Source: Streptomyces uncialis
GTDB lineage: Bacteria; Actinomycetota; Actinomycetes; Streptomycetales; Streptomycetaceae
Reading direction: 5' to 3'
DNA length: 64,000 nt
Assembly (NCBI RefSeq): GCF_001905345.1
Contig: NZ_LFBV01000001.1
Location: forward strand, 88,043-152,042
The notes under the pieces are model-generated. The model saw only the letters and a program-made list of their open reading frames with translations, did no database searches and was not told the origin of the DNA. A program made the translations under genes and the position numbers. Shown in pieces: positions 1 to 9,655 of this stretch. Each line of letters begins with the position of its first letter. The first letter of the stretch is position 1.

Positions 1-1385
1 TCGGCAAGAGCTGGGACGGCACCATCGCCAACGGTGTCGCGGCCACCGGCGTCGAGGGCCTGGAGACGATCGTCCCGATCGCCGCGATCTCGTCCTGGTA
101 CGACTACTACTTCTCCCAGGGCGCCCCGCTCTACGACTCCGGCCCCGAATGGCTGTCCGACTACGTGGAGACCCCCCAGGCCCGCGCCCGCTGCGCCGCC
201 GTGCAACGGCAACTCGTCGACGAGGCACCCCGCAACGGCGACTGGACCGGGCTGTGGGACGACCGCGACTACGTCCGTGACGCGGAACGGGTCCGGGCCA
301 GTGTCTTCGTCGTCCACGGCCAGCAGGACCTCAACGTCCGCTCCCAGCACTTCGGCCAGTGGTGGGACGCCCTCGCGCGAGCGGGCGTCGACCGCAAGAT
401 ATGGCTCAGCCAGACCGGGCACGTTGACCCCTTCGACTTCCGCCGCGCCGACTGGGTGGACACCCTGCACCGCTGGTTCGACCATGAACTCCTCGGCCTC
501 GACAACGGCATCGACCGTGAACCCATGGCCGACATCGAACGCGCCCCCGACCGCTGGGCCACCAGCGGCCACTGGCCGCCCCGCCCCACGGAGCACGTGA
601 CCCTGCGCCCCACCGAGGGCGACGGCCAGGGCGCCGGCGGCCTCGGGCCGCGTCCCGGACGCGGCACCGCCACCTTCACCGACGACCCCGCACGCGGCGA
701 GAGCGACTGGGCCGCCGCCATCGACACCGCGACCCCGGAGAAGGCGGGCTTCACCACCCGCCCGCTCAGCCGCGAGCTGCGGCTGTCCGGCTCCGCCTCG
801 GTACGGGTCACCGTCACCCCGACCACGCCCACCGCGCATCTGACGGCCGTCCTGGTCGATCTCGGCCCGGCCACCATCCGCGACTACGGCGACCGCGGCG
901 AGGGCATCACCACCCTCCCGCACCGCACCTGCTGGGGCGCGGCCACCCCGGCCGACAGCCCCTGCTACCGCGAGACCGCCGCCACCACGGCCGAGGTGTC
1001 GGCGACCGTCGTCAGCCGGGGCTGGGCCGACCTCGGCACCCACGCCTCCGCCCGCGAAGGACGGCCGCTGACCCCGGGCACCGCGTACCCCCTGACCGTC
1101 CGGCTCGCCGCGACCGACCATGTCGTGCCCGCCGGGCACCGGCTCGCCCTGATCGTCGCGGGCACCGACAAGGACCTCATCGACCCGCCCGCCGACCGGC
1201 CCACCCTCACCCTCGACCTCACCCGGACGAGCGCCCGCGTACCGGTCGTCGGCGGCGCCTCCGCGTTCGTCCGCGCCACCACGGGTACGCCCGCCGTGAC
1301 GGTCCCGCACATCACGGACCCCGACCAGGTGGGCCCCCCGTCCCACGCCCGCCGCGTCCCGCTCCCCGGAGGCGAACAACGATGA
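1..1385 (+). CDS. Xaa-Pro dipeptidyl-peptidase / CocE-NonD hydrolase, 5'-truncated
   Basis: Serine hydrolase of the peptidase S15 / CocE-NonD group, expected to act on Xaa-Pro peptides or related acyl substrates. The frame is open from base 3, so the N-terminus and signal region lie outside the window; 460 codons remain. The nucleophile elbow GKSWDG is at the very start (bases 3-20), the likely acidic residue is in HGQQDLNV (315-338), and the His is in TGHVDPFD (from 414). Past about residue 200 comes the beta-rich PepX C-terminal domain typical of the family. The stop overlaps the next start as ATGA, so the two peptidase genes are translationally coupled. The family is clear; the natural substrate is not. 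Confidence 0.85.
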   Translation, partial: GKSWDGTIANGVAATGVEGLETIVPIAAISSWYDYYFSQGAPLYDSGPEWLSDYVETPQARARCAAVQRQLVDEAPRNGDWTGLWDDRDYVRDAERVRASVFVVHGQQDLNVRSQHFGQWWDALARAGVDRKIWLSQTGHVDPFDFRRADWVDTLHRWFDHELLGLDNGIDREPMADIERAPDRWATSGHWPPRPTEHVTLRPTEGDGQGAGGLGPRPGRGTATFTDDPARGESDWAAAIDTATPEKAGFTTRPLSRELRLSGSASVRVTVTPTTPTAHLTAVLVDLGPATIRDYGDRGEGITTLPHRTCWGAATPADSPCYRETAATTAEVSATVVSRGWADLGTHASAREGRPLTPGTAYPLTVRLAATDHVVPAGHRLALIVAGTDKDLIDPPADRPTLTLDLTRTSARVPVVGGASAFVRATTGTPAVTVPHITDPDQVGPPSHARRVPLPGGEQR

Positions 1386-2740
1386 CCCCACCGCACCCCA
1401 CCACTTCCTCCCTGCCGGGCTCCGCGAGTCCCGCGCCCCGCGCCGGACACCGGACGCGCGTCGCCCTGCTCATCGCCGCCGCCACCGCCCTCGCGGTGCC
1501 GCTGCTCGGCGCGCCCGCCCAGGCCCACGAAGACCCCGCACCGCCCCGGACCGGCTTCGAACGGTCCGACGGCGCCCGCTGGACCGGCCAGGACGAAGAA
1601 GAAACGTTCCTGGCGGCGGTCGACGAGCGGTCCGACCGGATCACCCGGTCCCGGATCGGGACCACCGCCGAAGGGCGTCCGCTGCGGCTCGTCCGGGTCG
1701 GCGCACCCCGTCCCGCACCCACCACCGTGCTGCTGGTGTGCAGCCAGCACGGCGACGAGCCCGCGGGCCGCGAAGCCTGTCTGAGCACCGTCCGGGACCT
1801 GGCCCTCGACGACGACCGGCGCACCCGCGCGTTCCTCTCCCGCACCAACCTCCTCGTCGTCCCCACCGCCAACCCCGACGGCCGGGCCGCCGACACCCGG
1901 GGCAACTCCCAAGGCGTCGACATCAACCGCGACCACCTCGCGCTGCGCACCGCCGAGGCCCGCGCCCTCGCCGCCGTGATCCGCGACCACCGGCCCGACA
2001 TCGTCTACGACCTGCACGAGTACGGGGCCACCCCCCGCACCTACGATAAGGACCTGTTCGACCTCTGGCCCCGCAACCTCAACACCGACCGGGCGGTCCA
2101 CCGCGAGGCACGGACCCTGTCCGGGGCGTACGTCCGCCCGGCCGCCCACCGCTCCGGCCACTCCACCGGTACGTACGGCATCTGGACCGACCCCGTCACC
2201 GGCGAGCCGATACGGCAGGTCGCGGGCGACGGCCAGGAACGCATCCTGCGCAACGCCTCCGGCATCAAGCACTCCGTCGGACTCCTCATCGAGAGCCGGG
2301 TCGACCCGCTGACCGAAGCCGAACAGACCGACGAGGCCGTCAACAACCGCCGCCGGGTCGGCTCCCAGCTCGCCGCGCTCGGCGGGCTGTACCGCTTCAC
2401 CGGCGAACGGCGGGCCCGGATCGAGGCCGCGACCGGGACGGCCCGCGTGGCGGGTCACCTCGACCGGGGTCCGGTCTATCTGGGCGGAGCGGACAACGAC
2501 CCCGCCGAACCGGCCGAGACCCTCGCCGATCCGCCGTGCGGCTACCGCCTCAGCACCGGCCAGTACGCCGAGTTCGGTGACGAACTGGCGCTGCACGGGG
2601 TCCGGGTGCGCGTCAACGGTGACGGCGTCCTCGTACCGCTGCGGCAGTCGCAGCGCGCCCTCGTCCCGCTGCTCCTGGACGCCAGGGCGACCTACCGGCT
2701 GACAGCCGCCGAACCGGTGAGCGACTGCGCCACCCCCTGA
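1382..2740 (+). CDS. secreted M14-family zinc carboxypeptidase
   Basis: Predicted exported metallopeptidase of the M14 family, 452 aa. The N-terminus has a basic stretch, a hydrophobic core rich in Ala/Leu around residues 27-45 and an AQA-H cleavage region, which is a signal peptide. Zinc ligands appear as HGDEPAG (about residues 122-128), the substrate-binding Asn-Arg as GVDINRD, and a third His in DLHEYG; the catalytic Glu is probably in LLIESRVD. The start ATG overlaps the stop of the upstream S15 hydrolase, suggesting two extracellular peptidases made together. The C-terminal ~100 residues form an additional domain. A strong hairpin follows at 2752-2783. Confidence 0.85.
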   Translation: MTPPHPTTSSLPGSASPAPRAGHRTRVALLIAAATALAVPLLGAPAQAHEDPAPPRTGFERSDGARWTGQDEEETFLAAVDERSDRITRSRIGTTAEGRPLRLVRVGAPRPAPTTVLLVCSQHGDEPAGREACLSTVRDLALDDDRRTRAFLSRTNLLVVPTANPDGRAADTRGNSQGVDINRDHLALRTAEARALAAVIRDHRPDIVYDLHEYGATPRTYDKDLFDLWPRNLNTDRAVHREARTLSGAYVRPAAHRSGHSTGTYGIWTDPVTGEPIRQVAGDGQERILRNASGIKHSVGLLIESRVDPLTEAEQTDEAVNNRRRVGSQLAALGGLYRFTGERRARIEAATGTARVAGHLDRGPVYLGGADNDPAEPAETLADPPCGYRLSTGQYAEFGDELALHGVRVRVNGDGVLVPLRQSQRALVPLLLDARATYRLTAAEPVSDCATP

Positions 2741-2751
2741 CCCACCCGCAC

Positions 2752-2783
2752 GGGTGCGCCGCCCCGCCCCGGGCGGCGCACCC
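2752..2783 (+). terminator. GC-rich hairpin after the peptidase pair
   Basis: Perfect 13-bp stem: GGGTGCGCCGCCC at 2752-2764 pairs with 2771-2783 across a 6-nt loop, 11 nt after the M14 stop. There is no U tract, as is common for Streptomyces terminators. Confidence 0.6.
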
Positions 2784-3402
2784 CTCACGCCCACACCGCC
2801 GCCCCCATCCCTCGCGGCGGCGCACCCCTGACCGCCCACCCCGGCCCACGCCCGTCGACCGCCCCGCTCCACAGCCCACTCCGGCCCCCGCACCCGGGCC
2901 GTCTCACTCCACAGTCCGCACCGTCCGCCGCAACCCGGCCGCCGCACCCACAATCCGCATGGACCGCCGCTCCGACCGGCCGCCGCGTCCCGGAGCCCCT
3001 CCGCCTCGGTCCCTCCGCCTTGGTCCCCGCGCTCCCACCCGTCCAGCGCCGGGCCCCGGTGTACGCCCTAGACCATGCGTTCGCCCGTCCCGCCCCGCCC
3101 GTCGGACCACGGGCGGACGCGGTCCGGACGGCTTGCGCGCCCGCCGGGCCGCCCGAGCGGGCGGCCCGACCCGGCGGGGCACCCGGGCATCCCGCAACAC
3201 ACGAGGTGATCCGCCCGGCCGCCTCCGTCGTCCCCACCGCGATGGCCGGCTCCCGCGGCCCCCCGGCGCGCCGTCACCACCGGTCCGGCGGCGCCCGGTC
3301 GCGTCTCACCGACAGGGCGTCCGGGCCGCCGGGCTCCGGCCGGACCGCGCGGGAGCGGTGACGGTGTGCTCACCAAGCGTGTCCGCTGGGGATACTCAGG
3401 AC
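2784..3402. other. non-coding GC-rich spacer
   Basis: About 620 bases of very GC-rich sequence between the peptidase terminator and the next gene. Several long frames run through it, but none has a ribosome binding site with a plausible protein, and their composition is Arg/Gly/Pro-rich antisense noise. The promoter of the 3403 gene must lie in its 3' part; no clear -10/-35 is visible. Confidence 0.5.
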
Positions 3403-4431
3403 ATGTCTGCCGCGTACGCGACCTTCGGACTGGCACCCGCCACGCGGGCGGGTGGGGTGCTCGCCAACGGCGAGTTCCAGGCGCACCGGGACTTCGTGGA
3501 CTTCATCGTCGACGGCCGTCCCCTCCTCTTCCGGCTCGCCGATCTGGACGCCGTCTCCCCGCTCGCCTCCGACGTGCCTCCCGCGATCTTCACCGCCCAG
3601 GTGCGCTGTCTGCTCCTGGAAGCACCGGCCCCGCTGCCCGCCGGGCGTTATGTGATCTACGGCTGTCCCGAGTGCCGGGCCATCGAGTGCGGAGCCGTCA
3701 CGGCCGTCATCGAGAGGGACCCCGCCTCGCCCGACGACTACGTCTGGCGCGACTTCGCCTGGCAGACCTCCGCCCATGCCGACCTCGCCTTCAACGGCTA
3801 CCACGGCACCGGGCCGTTCCGGTTCCGGGGAGCCGAGTACCGGGACGCGCTGGCCCGGATCGCCGACGCGGCGGGCGTCGCGCGGCGCCGTGTGCTGCTG
3901 GTCGGTGACCGGGTGGCCGTCCTCGCCCGGCTCGCCGCCGCCCTGCGCACCATCGGTATCGGCGCCGAGATCACCCGCGACGCGGCCGAGGTGTCCGCCG
4001 ACGAACTGCGCACCTACGGCGCCGTCGCCTTCGGCCAGGGCATCGACACCACCGAACGCGCCCTGGTACGTGCCGCGTTCGAACGGGCAGCCGCGCCGGT
4101 GGCCTACGTGGACGGGCTCGCGCCGATCGTGCCGCTGCTCCTCGCGCAGATCGAGCACGCCCTCGACACCGCGCCCGCCGAACGCCGCCGCCTCACCCAA
4201 CTGGTCACCACCGGTGGGGACGCGGGCGTCGACATCACGTCCACCTGCCGGGTCCGGCTGCTCTCGTACCGGCTCGACCGGCTCCGCCGCACCCGCACCC
4301 ATGAACTCTTCGACGGGGTCCTCGGCCCCGGCCACCACCGAATCCCGCTTGACGGCCGGACATCACGCGGAAGATCCTTCCTCGTGGCACGTACGACGGA
4401 CAGCGTGCTCGTCGCGTCCTCCGCGCGATGA
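3403..4431 (+). CDS. conserved Streptomyces hypothetical protein
   Basis: 342-residue cytoplasmic protein with no signal peptide or membrane segment. I know no function for it. The first ~150 residues include a compact Cys motif YGCPECRAIECGA (around residues 88-99) that could bind metal or form a disulfide. The middle (about residues 150-230) reads like an alpha/beta domain (RRVLLVGDRVAVLARLAAAL), and the tail is helical and Arg-rich. The ATG at 3403 follows a purine-rich GGGGATACTCAGGAC stretch; a longer in-frame extension upstream has random composition and was not accepted. It is transcribed alone. Confidence 0.7.
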   Translation: MSAAYATFGLAPATRAGGVLANGEFQAHRDFVDFIVDGRPLLFRLADLDAVSPLASDVPPAIFTAQVRCLLLEAPAPLPAGRYVIYGCPECRAIECGAVTAVIERDPASPDDYVWRDFAWQTSAHADLAFNGYHGTGPFRFRGAEYRDALARIADAAGVARRRVLLVGDRVAVLARLAAALRTIGIGAEITRDAAEVSADELRTYGAVAFGQGIDTTERALVRAAFERAAAPVAYVDGLAPIVPLLLAQIEHALDTAPAERRRLTQLVTTGGDAGVDITSTCRVRLLSYRLDRLRRTRTHELFDGVLGPGHHRIPLDGRTSRGRSFLVARTTDSVLVASSAR

Positions 4432-5057
4432 CCCCGGCAGCGGCCCGGGGCGTACCAGGGCCCGCCCGACGACGAAGAGTGACGCGTGACGCGATGAGCC
4501 AGGCCACGATGGAGCGGTGACCTCACCGGGACACCCCTGACGATGCCCGCCCGGACCGCCCGGACCGCCCGACCGCCCGACCGCCCGGATCACCGGGACC
4601 GCCCCACCCCGGGGCGCCCCGACCCCCGAGCACTTCCGCGACCCGGCCACTACTTCGGTATCCGGTTCCGGCCACGGCTCCGGCAACCGGCCCCGGCCAC
4701 GGCTCCGATAGCCGGTTCCGGTCATGGCCCCGGTTCCGGCCAGGACCCCGGTCCGGCCGCCACCCCGGTCCGGCCGCCACCCCGGCGTGGTTCGCGCCGC
4801 TCCGGGGCGTACCGTGTCCGGGGCGCGTGGACCGAGCCACCGGGGCGGTCCACCGGTGCACCGCCCCGGAGCAGCGCCCCGGCCGGGCGCCGCACCACGG
4901 GTCACGGTCCGCCGGAACCCGCCGGCGCTCCCGGCCCAGGCACCGGCTCCCCGCGAGTACGTGCCACGGTTCCCGTACCGGCCACCGCGCCCGGTCCGGG
5001 CGGGGCCGCCGCCCCGGCCGCCCGGACCTCTCCACCGCCCCCAACGATCGGACCTCC
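4432..5057. other. non-coding spacer with degenerate short repeats
   Basis: About 625 bases without a credible gene. It holds runs of short degenerate tandem units, for example GGCCACGGCTCCG occurring twice near 4670-4710 and GTCCGGCCGCCACCCCG twice near 4752-4787, plus repeated GACCGCCCG near 4550-4600. This low-complexity sequence creates long but meaningless open frames. Confidence 0.5.
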
Positions 5058-6695
5058 ATGACCGCCACGCTCGTCGCCAAGGACCTCGCCGCCGGACACG
5101 GCGGACGCTCCCTGTTCGCCGGACTCGAACTCGTCGTCGCCCCGGGTGAGGTGATCGGGCTCGTGGGCGCCAACGGCGCGGGCAAATCGACGCTGCTCCG
5201 CCTGCTCGCGGGCCTCGACACCCCCGAACAGGGCGAACTGCGGCTGTCCCCGCCGCACGCCACCGTCGGCCACCTCCCGCAGGAACCCGAGCGGCGCCCC
5301 GGTGAGTCGGTCCGCGCGTTCCTGGCCCGCCGCACCGGGGTCGCCGAGGCGCAGCGCGCCCTGGACGAGGCGACCCAGGCGCTGGTCGACGGGGCGCCCG
5401 GCGCCGACGACGCCTACTCCGTGGGGCTGGAGCGCTGGCTCGCCCTCGGCGGCGCCGACCTCGACGAACGCGCCGAGGAGGTCGCCGCGTCCCTCGGTCT
5501 CGGCGTCGGCCTCGACCAGCTGATGACCACCCTCTCCGGCGGCCAGGCCGCCCGCGCCGGCCTCGCGTCGCTGCTGCTGTCCCGCTACGACGTGTTCCTG
5601 CTGGACGAGCCCACCAACGACCTCGACCTCGCCGGACTGGAACAGCTCGAAGGCTTCGTCCGGGGGCTGCGCGCGGGCACCGTCCTCGTCAGCCACGACC
5701 GCGAGTTCCTGACCCGCACGGTCACCAAGGTCCTCGAACTCGACATCACCCAGCAGCAGGTCAGCATCTTCGGCGGTGGCTACGCCGCCTACCTGGAGGA
5801 GCGCGAGACGGCCCGCCGCCACGCCCGCGCCGAGTACGACGAGTACGCCGACAAGAAGTCCGCGCTGGAGTCCCGTGCCCGCGTCCAGCGGGGCTGGATG
5901 GACAAGGGCGTCAAGAACGCCCTGCGCAACTCCCCGGACAACGACAAGCTCCTGCGCCGCGCCCGCGCCGAGTCCAGCGAGAAGCAGGCCGCCAAGGCCC
6001 GGCAGACCGAACGCCTCATCGAGCGGCTGGACGAGGTCGAGGAGCCGCGCAAGGAATGGGAGCTGCGGATGGAGATCGCCGCCGCGCCCCGCTCCGGCAC
6101 GATCGTCGCCACCCTGCGCGACGCGGAGGTACGGCGCGGGGACTTCCGTTTCGGGCCCGTCAACCTCCAGATCGACTGGGCGGACCGGGTCGCCGTCACC
6201 GGGGCCAACGGCTCGGGCAAGTCCACCCTGCTCGCGGCGCTCCTCGGCCGTCTCCCGCTGGACGCCGGGCACAGCGCGCTCGGCCCCGGGGTCGTCGTCG
6301 GCGAGGTCGACCAGGCCAGGGGACTCTTCCACGGCCCCGAGACGCTGCTCGACGCGTTCCGCGCGGCGGTCCCGGACACCGAACCGGCGGAGGTACGCAC
6401 CCTGCTCGCCAAGTTCGGCCTGAAGTCCGACCATGTGCTGCGCCCGGCGGCGACCCTGTCACCGGGGGAGCGGACCCGGGCGGCCCTCGCCCTGCTCCAG
6501 GGCCGGGGCGTCAATCTGCTCGTCCTGGACGAGCCGACCAACCATCTGGATCTGCCCGCCATCGAACAGCTGGAATCCGCCCTCGACAACTACCAGGGCA
6601 CCCTCCTGCTGGTCACCCATGACCGGCGGATGCTGGAGGCGGTCACCACGACCCGCCGTCTCGCCCTGGCCGACGGCACCCTCACCGAACACTGA
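5058..6695 (+). CDS. ABC-F family ATP-binding protein
   Basis: Cytosolic protein of 545 aa with two ATPase domains and no membrane span, so an ABC-F ribosome-associated type rather than a transporter subunit. Domain 1: Walker A GANGAGKST, signature LSGGQ, Walker B LLDEPTND. Domain 2: Walker A GANGSGKST, a variant signature LSPGE in place of LSGGQ, and LVLDEPTNH. The charged helical linker between them (around residues 250-340, rich in Arg/Glu/Lys) corresponds to the ABC-F P-site tRNA-interaction motif. Family members act in translation or ribosome-protection antibiotic resistance; which applies here cannot be read from the sequence. ATG 5058 is the first start that preserves domain 1. It is monocistronic. 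Confidence 0.9.
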   Translation: MTATLVAKDLAAGHGGRSLFAGLELVVAPGEVIGLVGANGAGKSTLLRLLAGLDTPEQGELRLSPPHATVGHLPQEPERRPGESVRAFLARRTGVAEAQRALDEATQALVDGAPGADDAYSVGLERWLALGGADLDERAEEVAASLGLGVGLDQLMTTLSGGQAARAGLASLLLSRYDVFLLDEPTNDLDLAGLEQLEGFVRGLRAGTVLVSHDREFLTRTVTKVLELDITQQQVSIFGGGYAAYLEERETARRHARAEYDEYADKKSALESRARVQRGWMDKGVKNALRNSPDNDKLLRRARAESSEKQAAKARQTERLIERLDEVEEPRKEWELRMEIAAAPRSGTIVATLRDAEVRRGDFRFGPVNLQIDWADRVAVTGANGSGKSTLLAALLGRLPLDAGHSALGPGVVVGEVDQARGLFHGPETLLDAFRAAVPDTEPAEVRTLLAKFGLKSDHVLRPAATLSPGERTRAALALLQGRGVNLLVLDEPTNHLDLPAIEQLESALDNYQGTLLLVTHDRRMLEAVTTTRRLALADGTLTEH

Positions 6696-6696
6696 C

Positions 6697-6766
6697 CGCA
6701 CCCGGGCCACCGCACCCGGGCCACCGCACCCGGGCCACCGCACCCGGGCCACCGCACCCGGGACAC
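6697..6766. repeat. five tandem copies of a 14-bp unit
   Basis: The unit CGCACCCGGGCCAC is repeated exactly from 6697 to 6752 (four copies), with a fifth copy at 6753-6766 carrying one change (CGCACCCGGGACAC). It begins 1 nt after the ABC-F stop codon. Each unit contains the palindrome CCCGGG, so transcripts could fold into several alternative stems. It lies between convergent genes (ABC-F and tex). Confidence 0.9.
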
Positions 6767-7007
6767 CGCCCCGGACGGGTCCGACCACCGGGCGACCGCT
6801 GAGGCGGCCCGCCCGGTGCGCACGGCGACGAGGCGCCCCCCGGCCCGGACCTCACCGGGGACGGTCCCTCGGCGGTGGAACGGCCCCGGCACGGACCTCA
6901 CCGCACGCCCGCCCGCCCGACCGCCCGGCGGAAACGGCCGCAGCCGCCCCCGCCGGGCCCGGTCGTCCCCGCCGGACCGCGCCCCCTCACCTCACAGGGC
7001 GCTCACC
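6767..7007. other. convergent intergenic region, no gene seen
   Basis: Proline/Arg-coding GC-rich spacer between the 14-bp repeat array and the tex stop codon. No RNA or protein gene recognised. Confidence 0.4.
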
Positions 7008-9464
7008 TCACCGGGCGGACGGCCCCTTCCCCAGCCCCGCGCGGCGAAGCGCGTCGGCCATGGCGCTGTTGGCGGGCGGCGGCGCCTGCCGAGCGGACCC
7101 GCCACGCCCCTGTCCCTGCCCTTGACGCTGCCCTTGCGCCTGCCCCTGCCGCTGACCCTGGCTCGGTCCTTGTCCCTGCCGGGGCTGCGGCGCCCGCTTG
7201 CCGCCCCCGGCCCCGCGCGGCTCCCGGCCCCGGGGCTCACGCCCGGAGCCGTCCCCGGCATCCGCGGCGGGCTCGTCGTCCAGACGCAGCGTCAGCGAGA
7301 TCCGCTTGCGCGGGATGTCGATCTCCATGACCTTCACCTTGACGACATCACCCGGCTTCACCACGTCGCGCGGGTCCTTCACGAACGTCTTCGACATCGC
7401 CGACACATGGACGAGCCCGTCCTGGTGCACCCCGATGTCCACGAACGCCCCGAACGCGGCCACATTCGTGACGACGCCCTCCAGGACCATCCCGGACTCC
7501 AGGTCGGACAGTTTCTCGACGCCCTCCTTGAAGGTGGCCGTCCGGAACGCGGGCCTCGGGTCCCGGCCCGGCTTCTCCAGCTCGCGCAGGATGTCCGTCA
7601 CCGTGGGCAGACCGAACGTGTCGTCGACGAAGTCCACCGGCCGCAGGGACCGCAGGGTGCCGCCGTTGCCGATCAGCGCGGCCACCTCACCGCCGGACAC
7701 CTTCGCCATCCGCCGGACCACCGGATACGACTCCGGGTGCACGCTGGAGGCGTCCAGCGGATCGTCACCGCCCTGGATGCGCAGGAAGCCCGCGCACTGC
7801 TCGTACGCCTTCGGGCCGAGCCGCGCCACGTCCTTCAGCGCCTTGCGCGACCGGAACGGGCCGTTCGCGTCGCGGTGGGCGACGATGTTGTCGGCGAGCC
7901 CGGAGCCGATACCCGACACCCGGGACAGCAGCGGCGCCGAGGCCGTGTTGACGTCCACGCCCACGCCGTTCACACAGTCCTCGACGACCGCGTCCAGCGA
8001 ACGCGACAGCTTCACCTCGGACAGGTCGTGCTGGTACTGGCCTACCCCGATGGACTTCGGGTCGATCTTCACCAGCTCCGCCAGCGGGTCCTGGAGGCGC
8101 CGCGCGATGGACACCGCGCCACGCAGCGACACATCCATCCCCGGCAGTTCCTGCGAGGCGAACGCCGACGCCGAGTACACCGACGCGCCCGCCTCGGACA
8201 CCATCACCTTCGTCAGCCCCAGCTCGGGATGGCGGGTGAGGAGGTCACCGGCGAGCTTGTCGGTCTCCCGGGACGCGGTGCCGTTGCCGATCGCGACCAG
8301 GTCGACCGCGTGCTCCTTCGCGAGGCGCGCCAGCTTGGCCAGCGACTCGTCCCAACGGTTCTGCGGGACATGCGGATGGATCACGTCCGTCGCGACGACC
8401 TTGCCCGTGGCGTCGACCACCGCGACCTTCACCCCGGTACGGAACCCGGGGTCGAGACCGAGGGTCGCACGGGTGCCCGCCGGGGCGGCCAGCAGCAGAT
8501 CCCGCAGATTCGCCGCGAAGACCCGTACCGCCTCGTCCTCGGCGGCCGTCCGCAGCCGCAGCCGCAGATCGATCCCGAGATGGACGAGCACACGGGTGCG
8601 CCACGCCCACCGGACCGTGTCCGCCAGCCACTTGTCGCCCGGCCTGCCCCGGTCGCTCACCCCGAACCGCTGCGCGATGCTGCTCTCGTACGAGGTGGGG
8701 ACCGGTGGCGCCGCCGGGTCCCGGGGCTCCTCCGGCTCCAGGACGAGATCGAGGATCTCCTCCTTCTCACCGCGCAGCATGGCGAGGACCCGATGCGAGG
8801 GAAGGGCGGTGAACGGCTCCGTGAAGTCGAAGTAGTCGGCGAACTTGGCGCCCGCCTCCTCCTTGCCCGTACGCACCTTCGCCGTGACGCGGCCCCGCGT
8901 CCACATCCGCTCGCGCAGCTCACCGATCAGGTCCGCGTCCTCCGAGAACCGCTCGGTCAGGATCGCGCGGGCCCCGTCGAGAGCGGCCTGCGGATCGGCG
9001 ATACCCTTGTCGGCGTCCACGAACGCGGCGGCCGCGGCCAGCGGTTCGACCCCGGGGTCGGTGAGCAGGCCCTCCGCGAGCGGGGCGAGGCCCGCCTCGC
9101 GGGCGATCTGCGCCTTGGTCCGCCGCTTGGGCTTGTACGGGAGGTAGATGTCCTCCAGCCGCGCCTTGGTGTCGGCGGCCCGGATCGCCGCCGCCAGCCC
9201 GTCGCTCAGCTTGCCCTGCTCGCGCACCGATTCCAGGATCGCCGCGCGCCGGTCCTCCAGCTCGCGCAGATACCGCAGCCGCTCCTCGATCGTGCGCAAC
9301 TGCGCGTCGTCGAGCGTCTCCGTCGCCTCCTTGCGGTACCGGGCGATGAAGGGCACGGTCGAACCGCCGTCGAGCAGTTCCACCGCGGCCCGCACCTGCC
9401 GCTCCCGCACGCCGAGCTCCTCGGCGATCCTGCCTTCGATGGACCCTACGAGGGGTGTCGTCAC
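7008..9464 (-). CDS. tex: Tex family S1 RNA-binding protein
   Basis: 818-aa Tex (YhgF-like) nucleic-acid-binding protein, linked in other bacteria to transcription and stress tolerance. In order: the N-terminal helical region including VPFIARYRKEATE; IYLPYKPKRRTKA (about residues 108-120); a YqgF-like RNase H fold domain starting near ATLGLDPGFRTGVKVAVVD; helix-hairpin-helix repeats (SRVSGIGSGLADNIV, VARLGPKAYEQCAGFL); and an S1 domain (LEGVVTNVAAFGAFVDIGV). Beyond the S1 domain is a ~70-residue low-complexity tail with repeated Gln-Gly dipeptides, longer than in typical Tex. The start is GTG at 9464-9462. It is transcribed alone. Confidence 0.93.
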   Translation of the reverse strand: MTTPLVGSIEGRIAEELGVRERQVRAAVELLDGGSTVPFIARYRKEATETLDDAQLRTIEERLRYLRELEDRRAAILESVREQGKLSDGLAAAIRAADTKARLEDIYLPYKPKRRTKAQIAREAGLAPLAEGLLTDPGVEPLAAAAAFVDADKGIADPQAALDGARAILTERFSEDADLIGELRERMWTRGRVTAKVRTGKEEAGAKFADYFDFTEPFTALPSHRVLAMLRGEKEEILDLVLEPEEPRDPAAPPVPTSYESSIAQRFGVSDRGRPGDKWLADTVRWAWRTRVLVHLGIDLRLRLRTAAEDEAVRVFAANLRDLLLAAPAGTRATLGLDPGFRTGVKVAVVDATGKVVATDVIHPHVPQNRWDESLAKLARLAKEHAVDLVAIGNGTASRETDKLAGDLLTRHPELGLTKVMVSEAGASVYSASAFASQELPGMDVSLRGAVSIARRLQDPLAELVKIDPKSIGVGQYQHDLSEVKLSRSLDAVVEDCVNGVGVDVNTASAPLLSRVSGIGSGLADNIVAHRDANGPFRSRKALKDVARLGPKAYEQCAGFLRIQGGDDPLDASSVHPESYPVVRRMAKVSGGEVAALIGNGGTLRSLRPVDFVDDTFGLPTVTDILRELEKPGRDPRPAFRTATFKEGVEKLSDLESGMVLEGVVTNVAAFGAFVDIGVHQDGLVHVSAMSKTFVKDPRDVVKPGDVVKVKVMEIDIPRKRISLTLRLDDEPAADAGDGSGREPRGREPRGAGGGKRAPQPRQGQGPSQGQRQGQAQGQRQGQGQGRGGSARQAPPPANSAMADALRRAGLGKGPSAR

Positions 9465-9655
9465 GATCCCGTACCGCCTTATCCCATGAGGTTGCGCGGC
9501 AATTGTGGCAGGTCATACCAACCACACCCCCGCCCCCCGGCCGCGTCTGCCTCGCGCGACGGGGCCGCCACCGGGGTCCCGGTCCGTCCACGGGCCGCAC
9601 CGGGACCGGACCGGCCGACATCCGGCGGCCGTCGACAGGACGCCCGCCGGCGTCC

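Noticed and set aside
965..2953. 662-codon minus-strand frame opposite the M14 peptidase
   Set aside because: Low-complexity Gly/Val/Arg sequence; the plus-strand peptidases carry catalytic motifs and a signal peptide.
6697..6766. Possible CRISPR array
   Set aside because: The 14-bp units are contiguous with no spacers, and no cas genes occur in the window.
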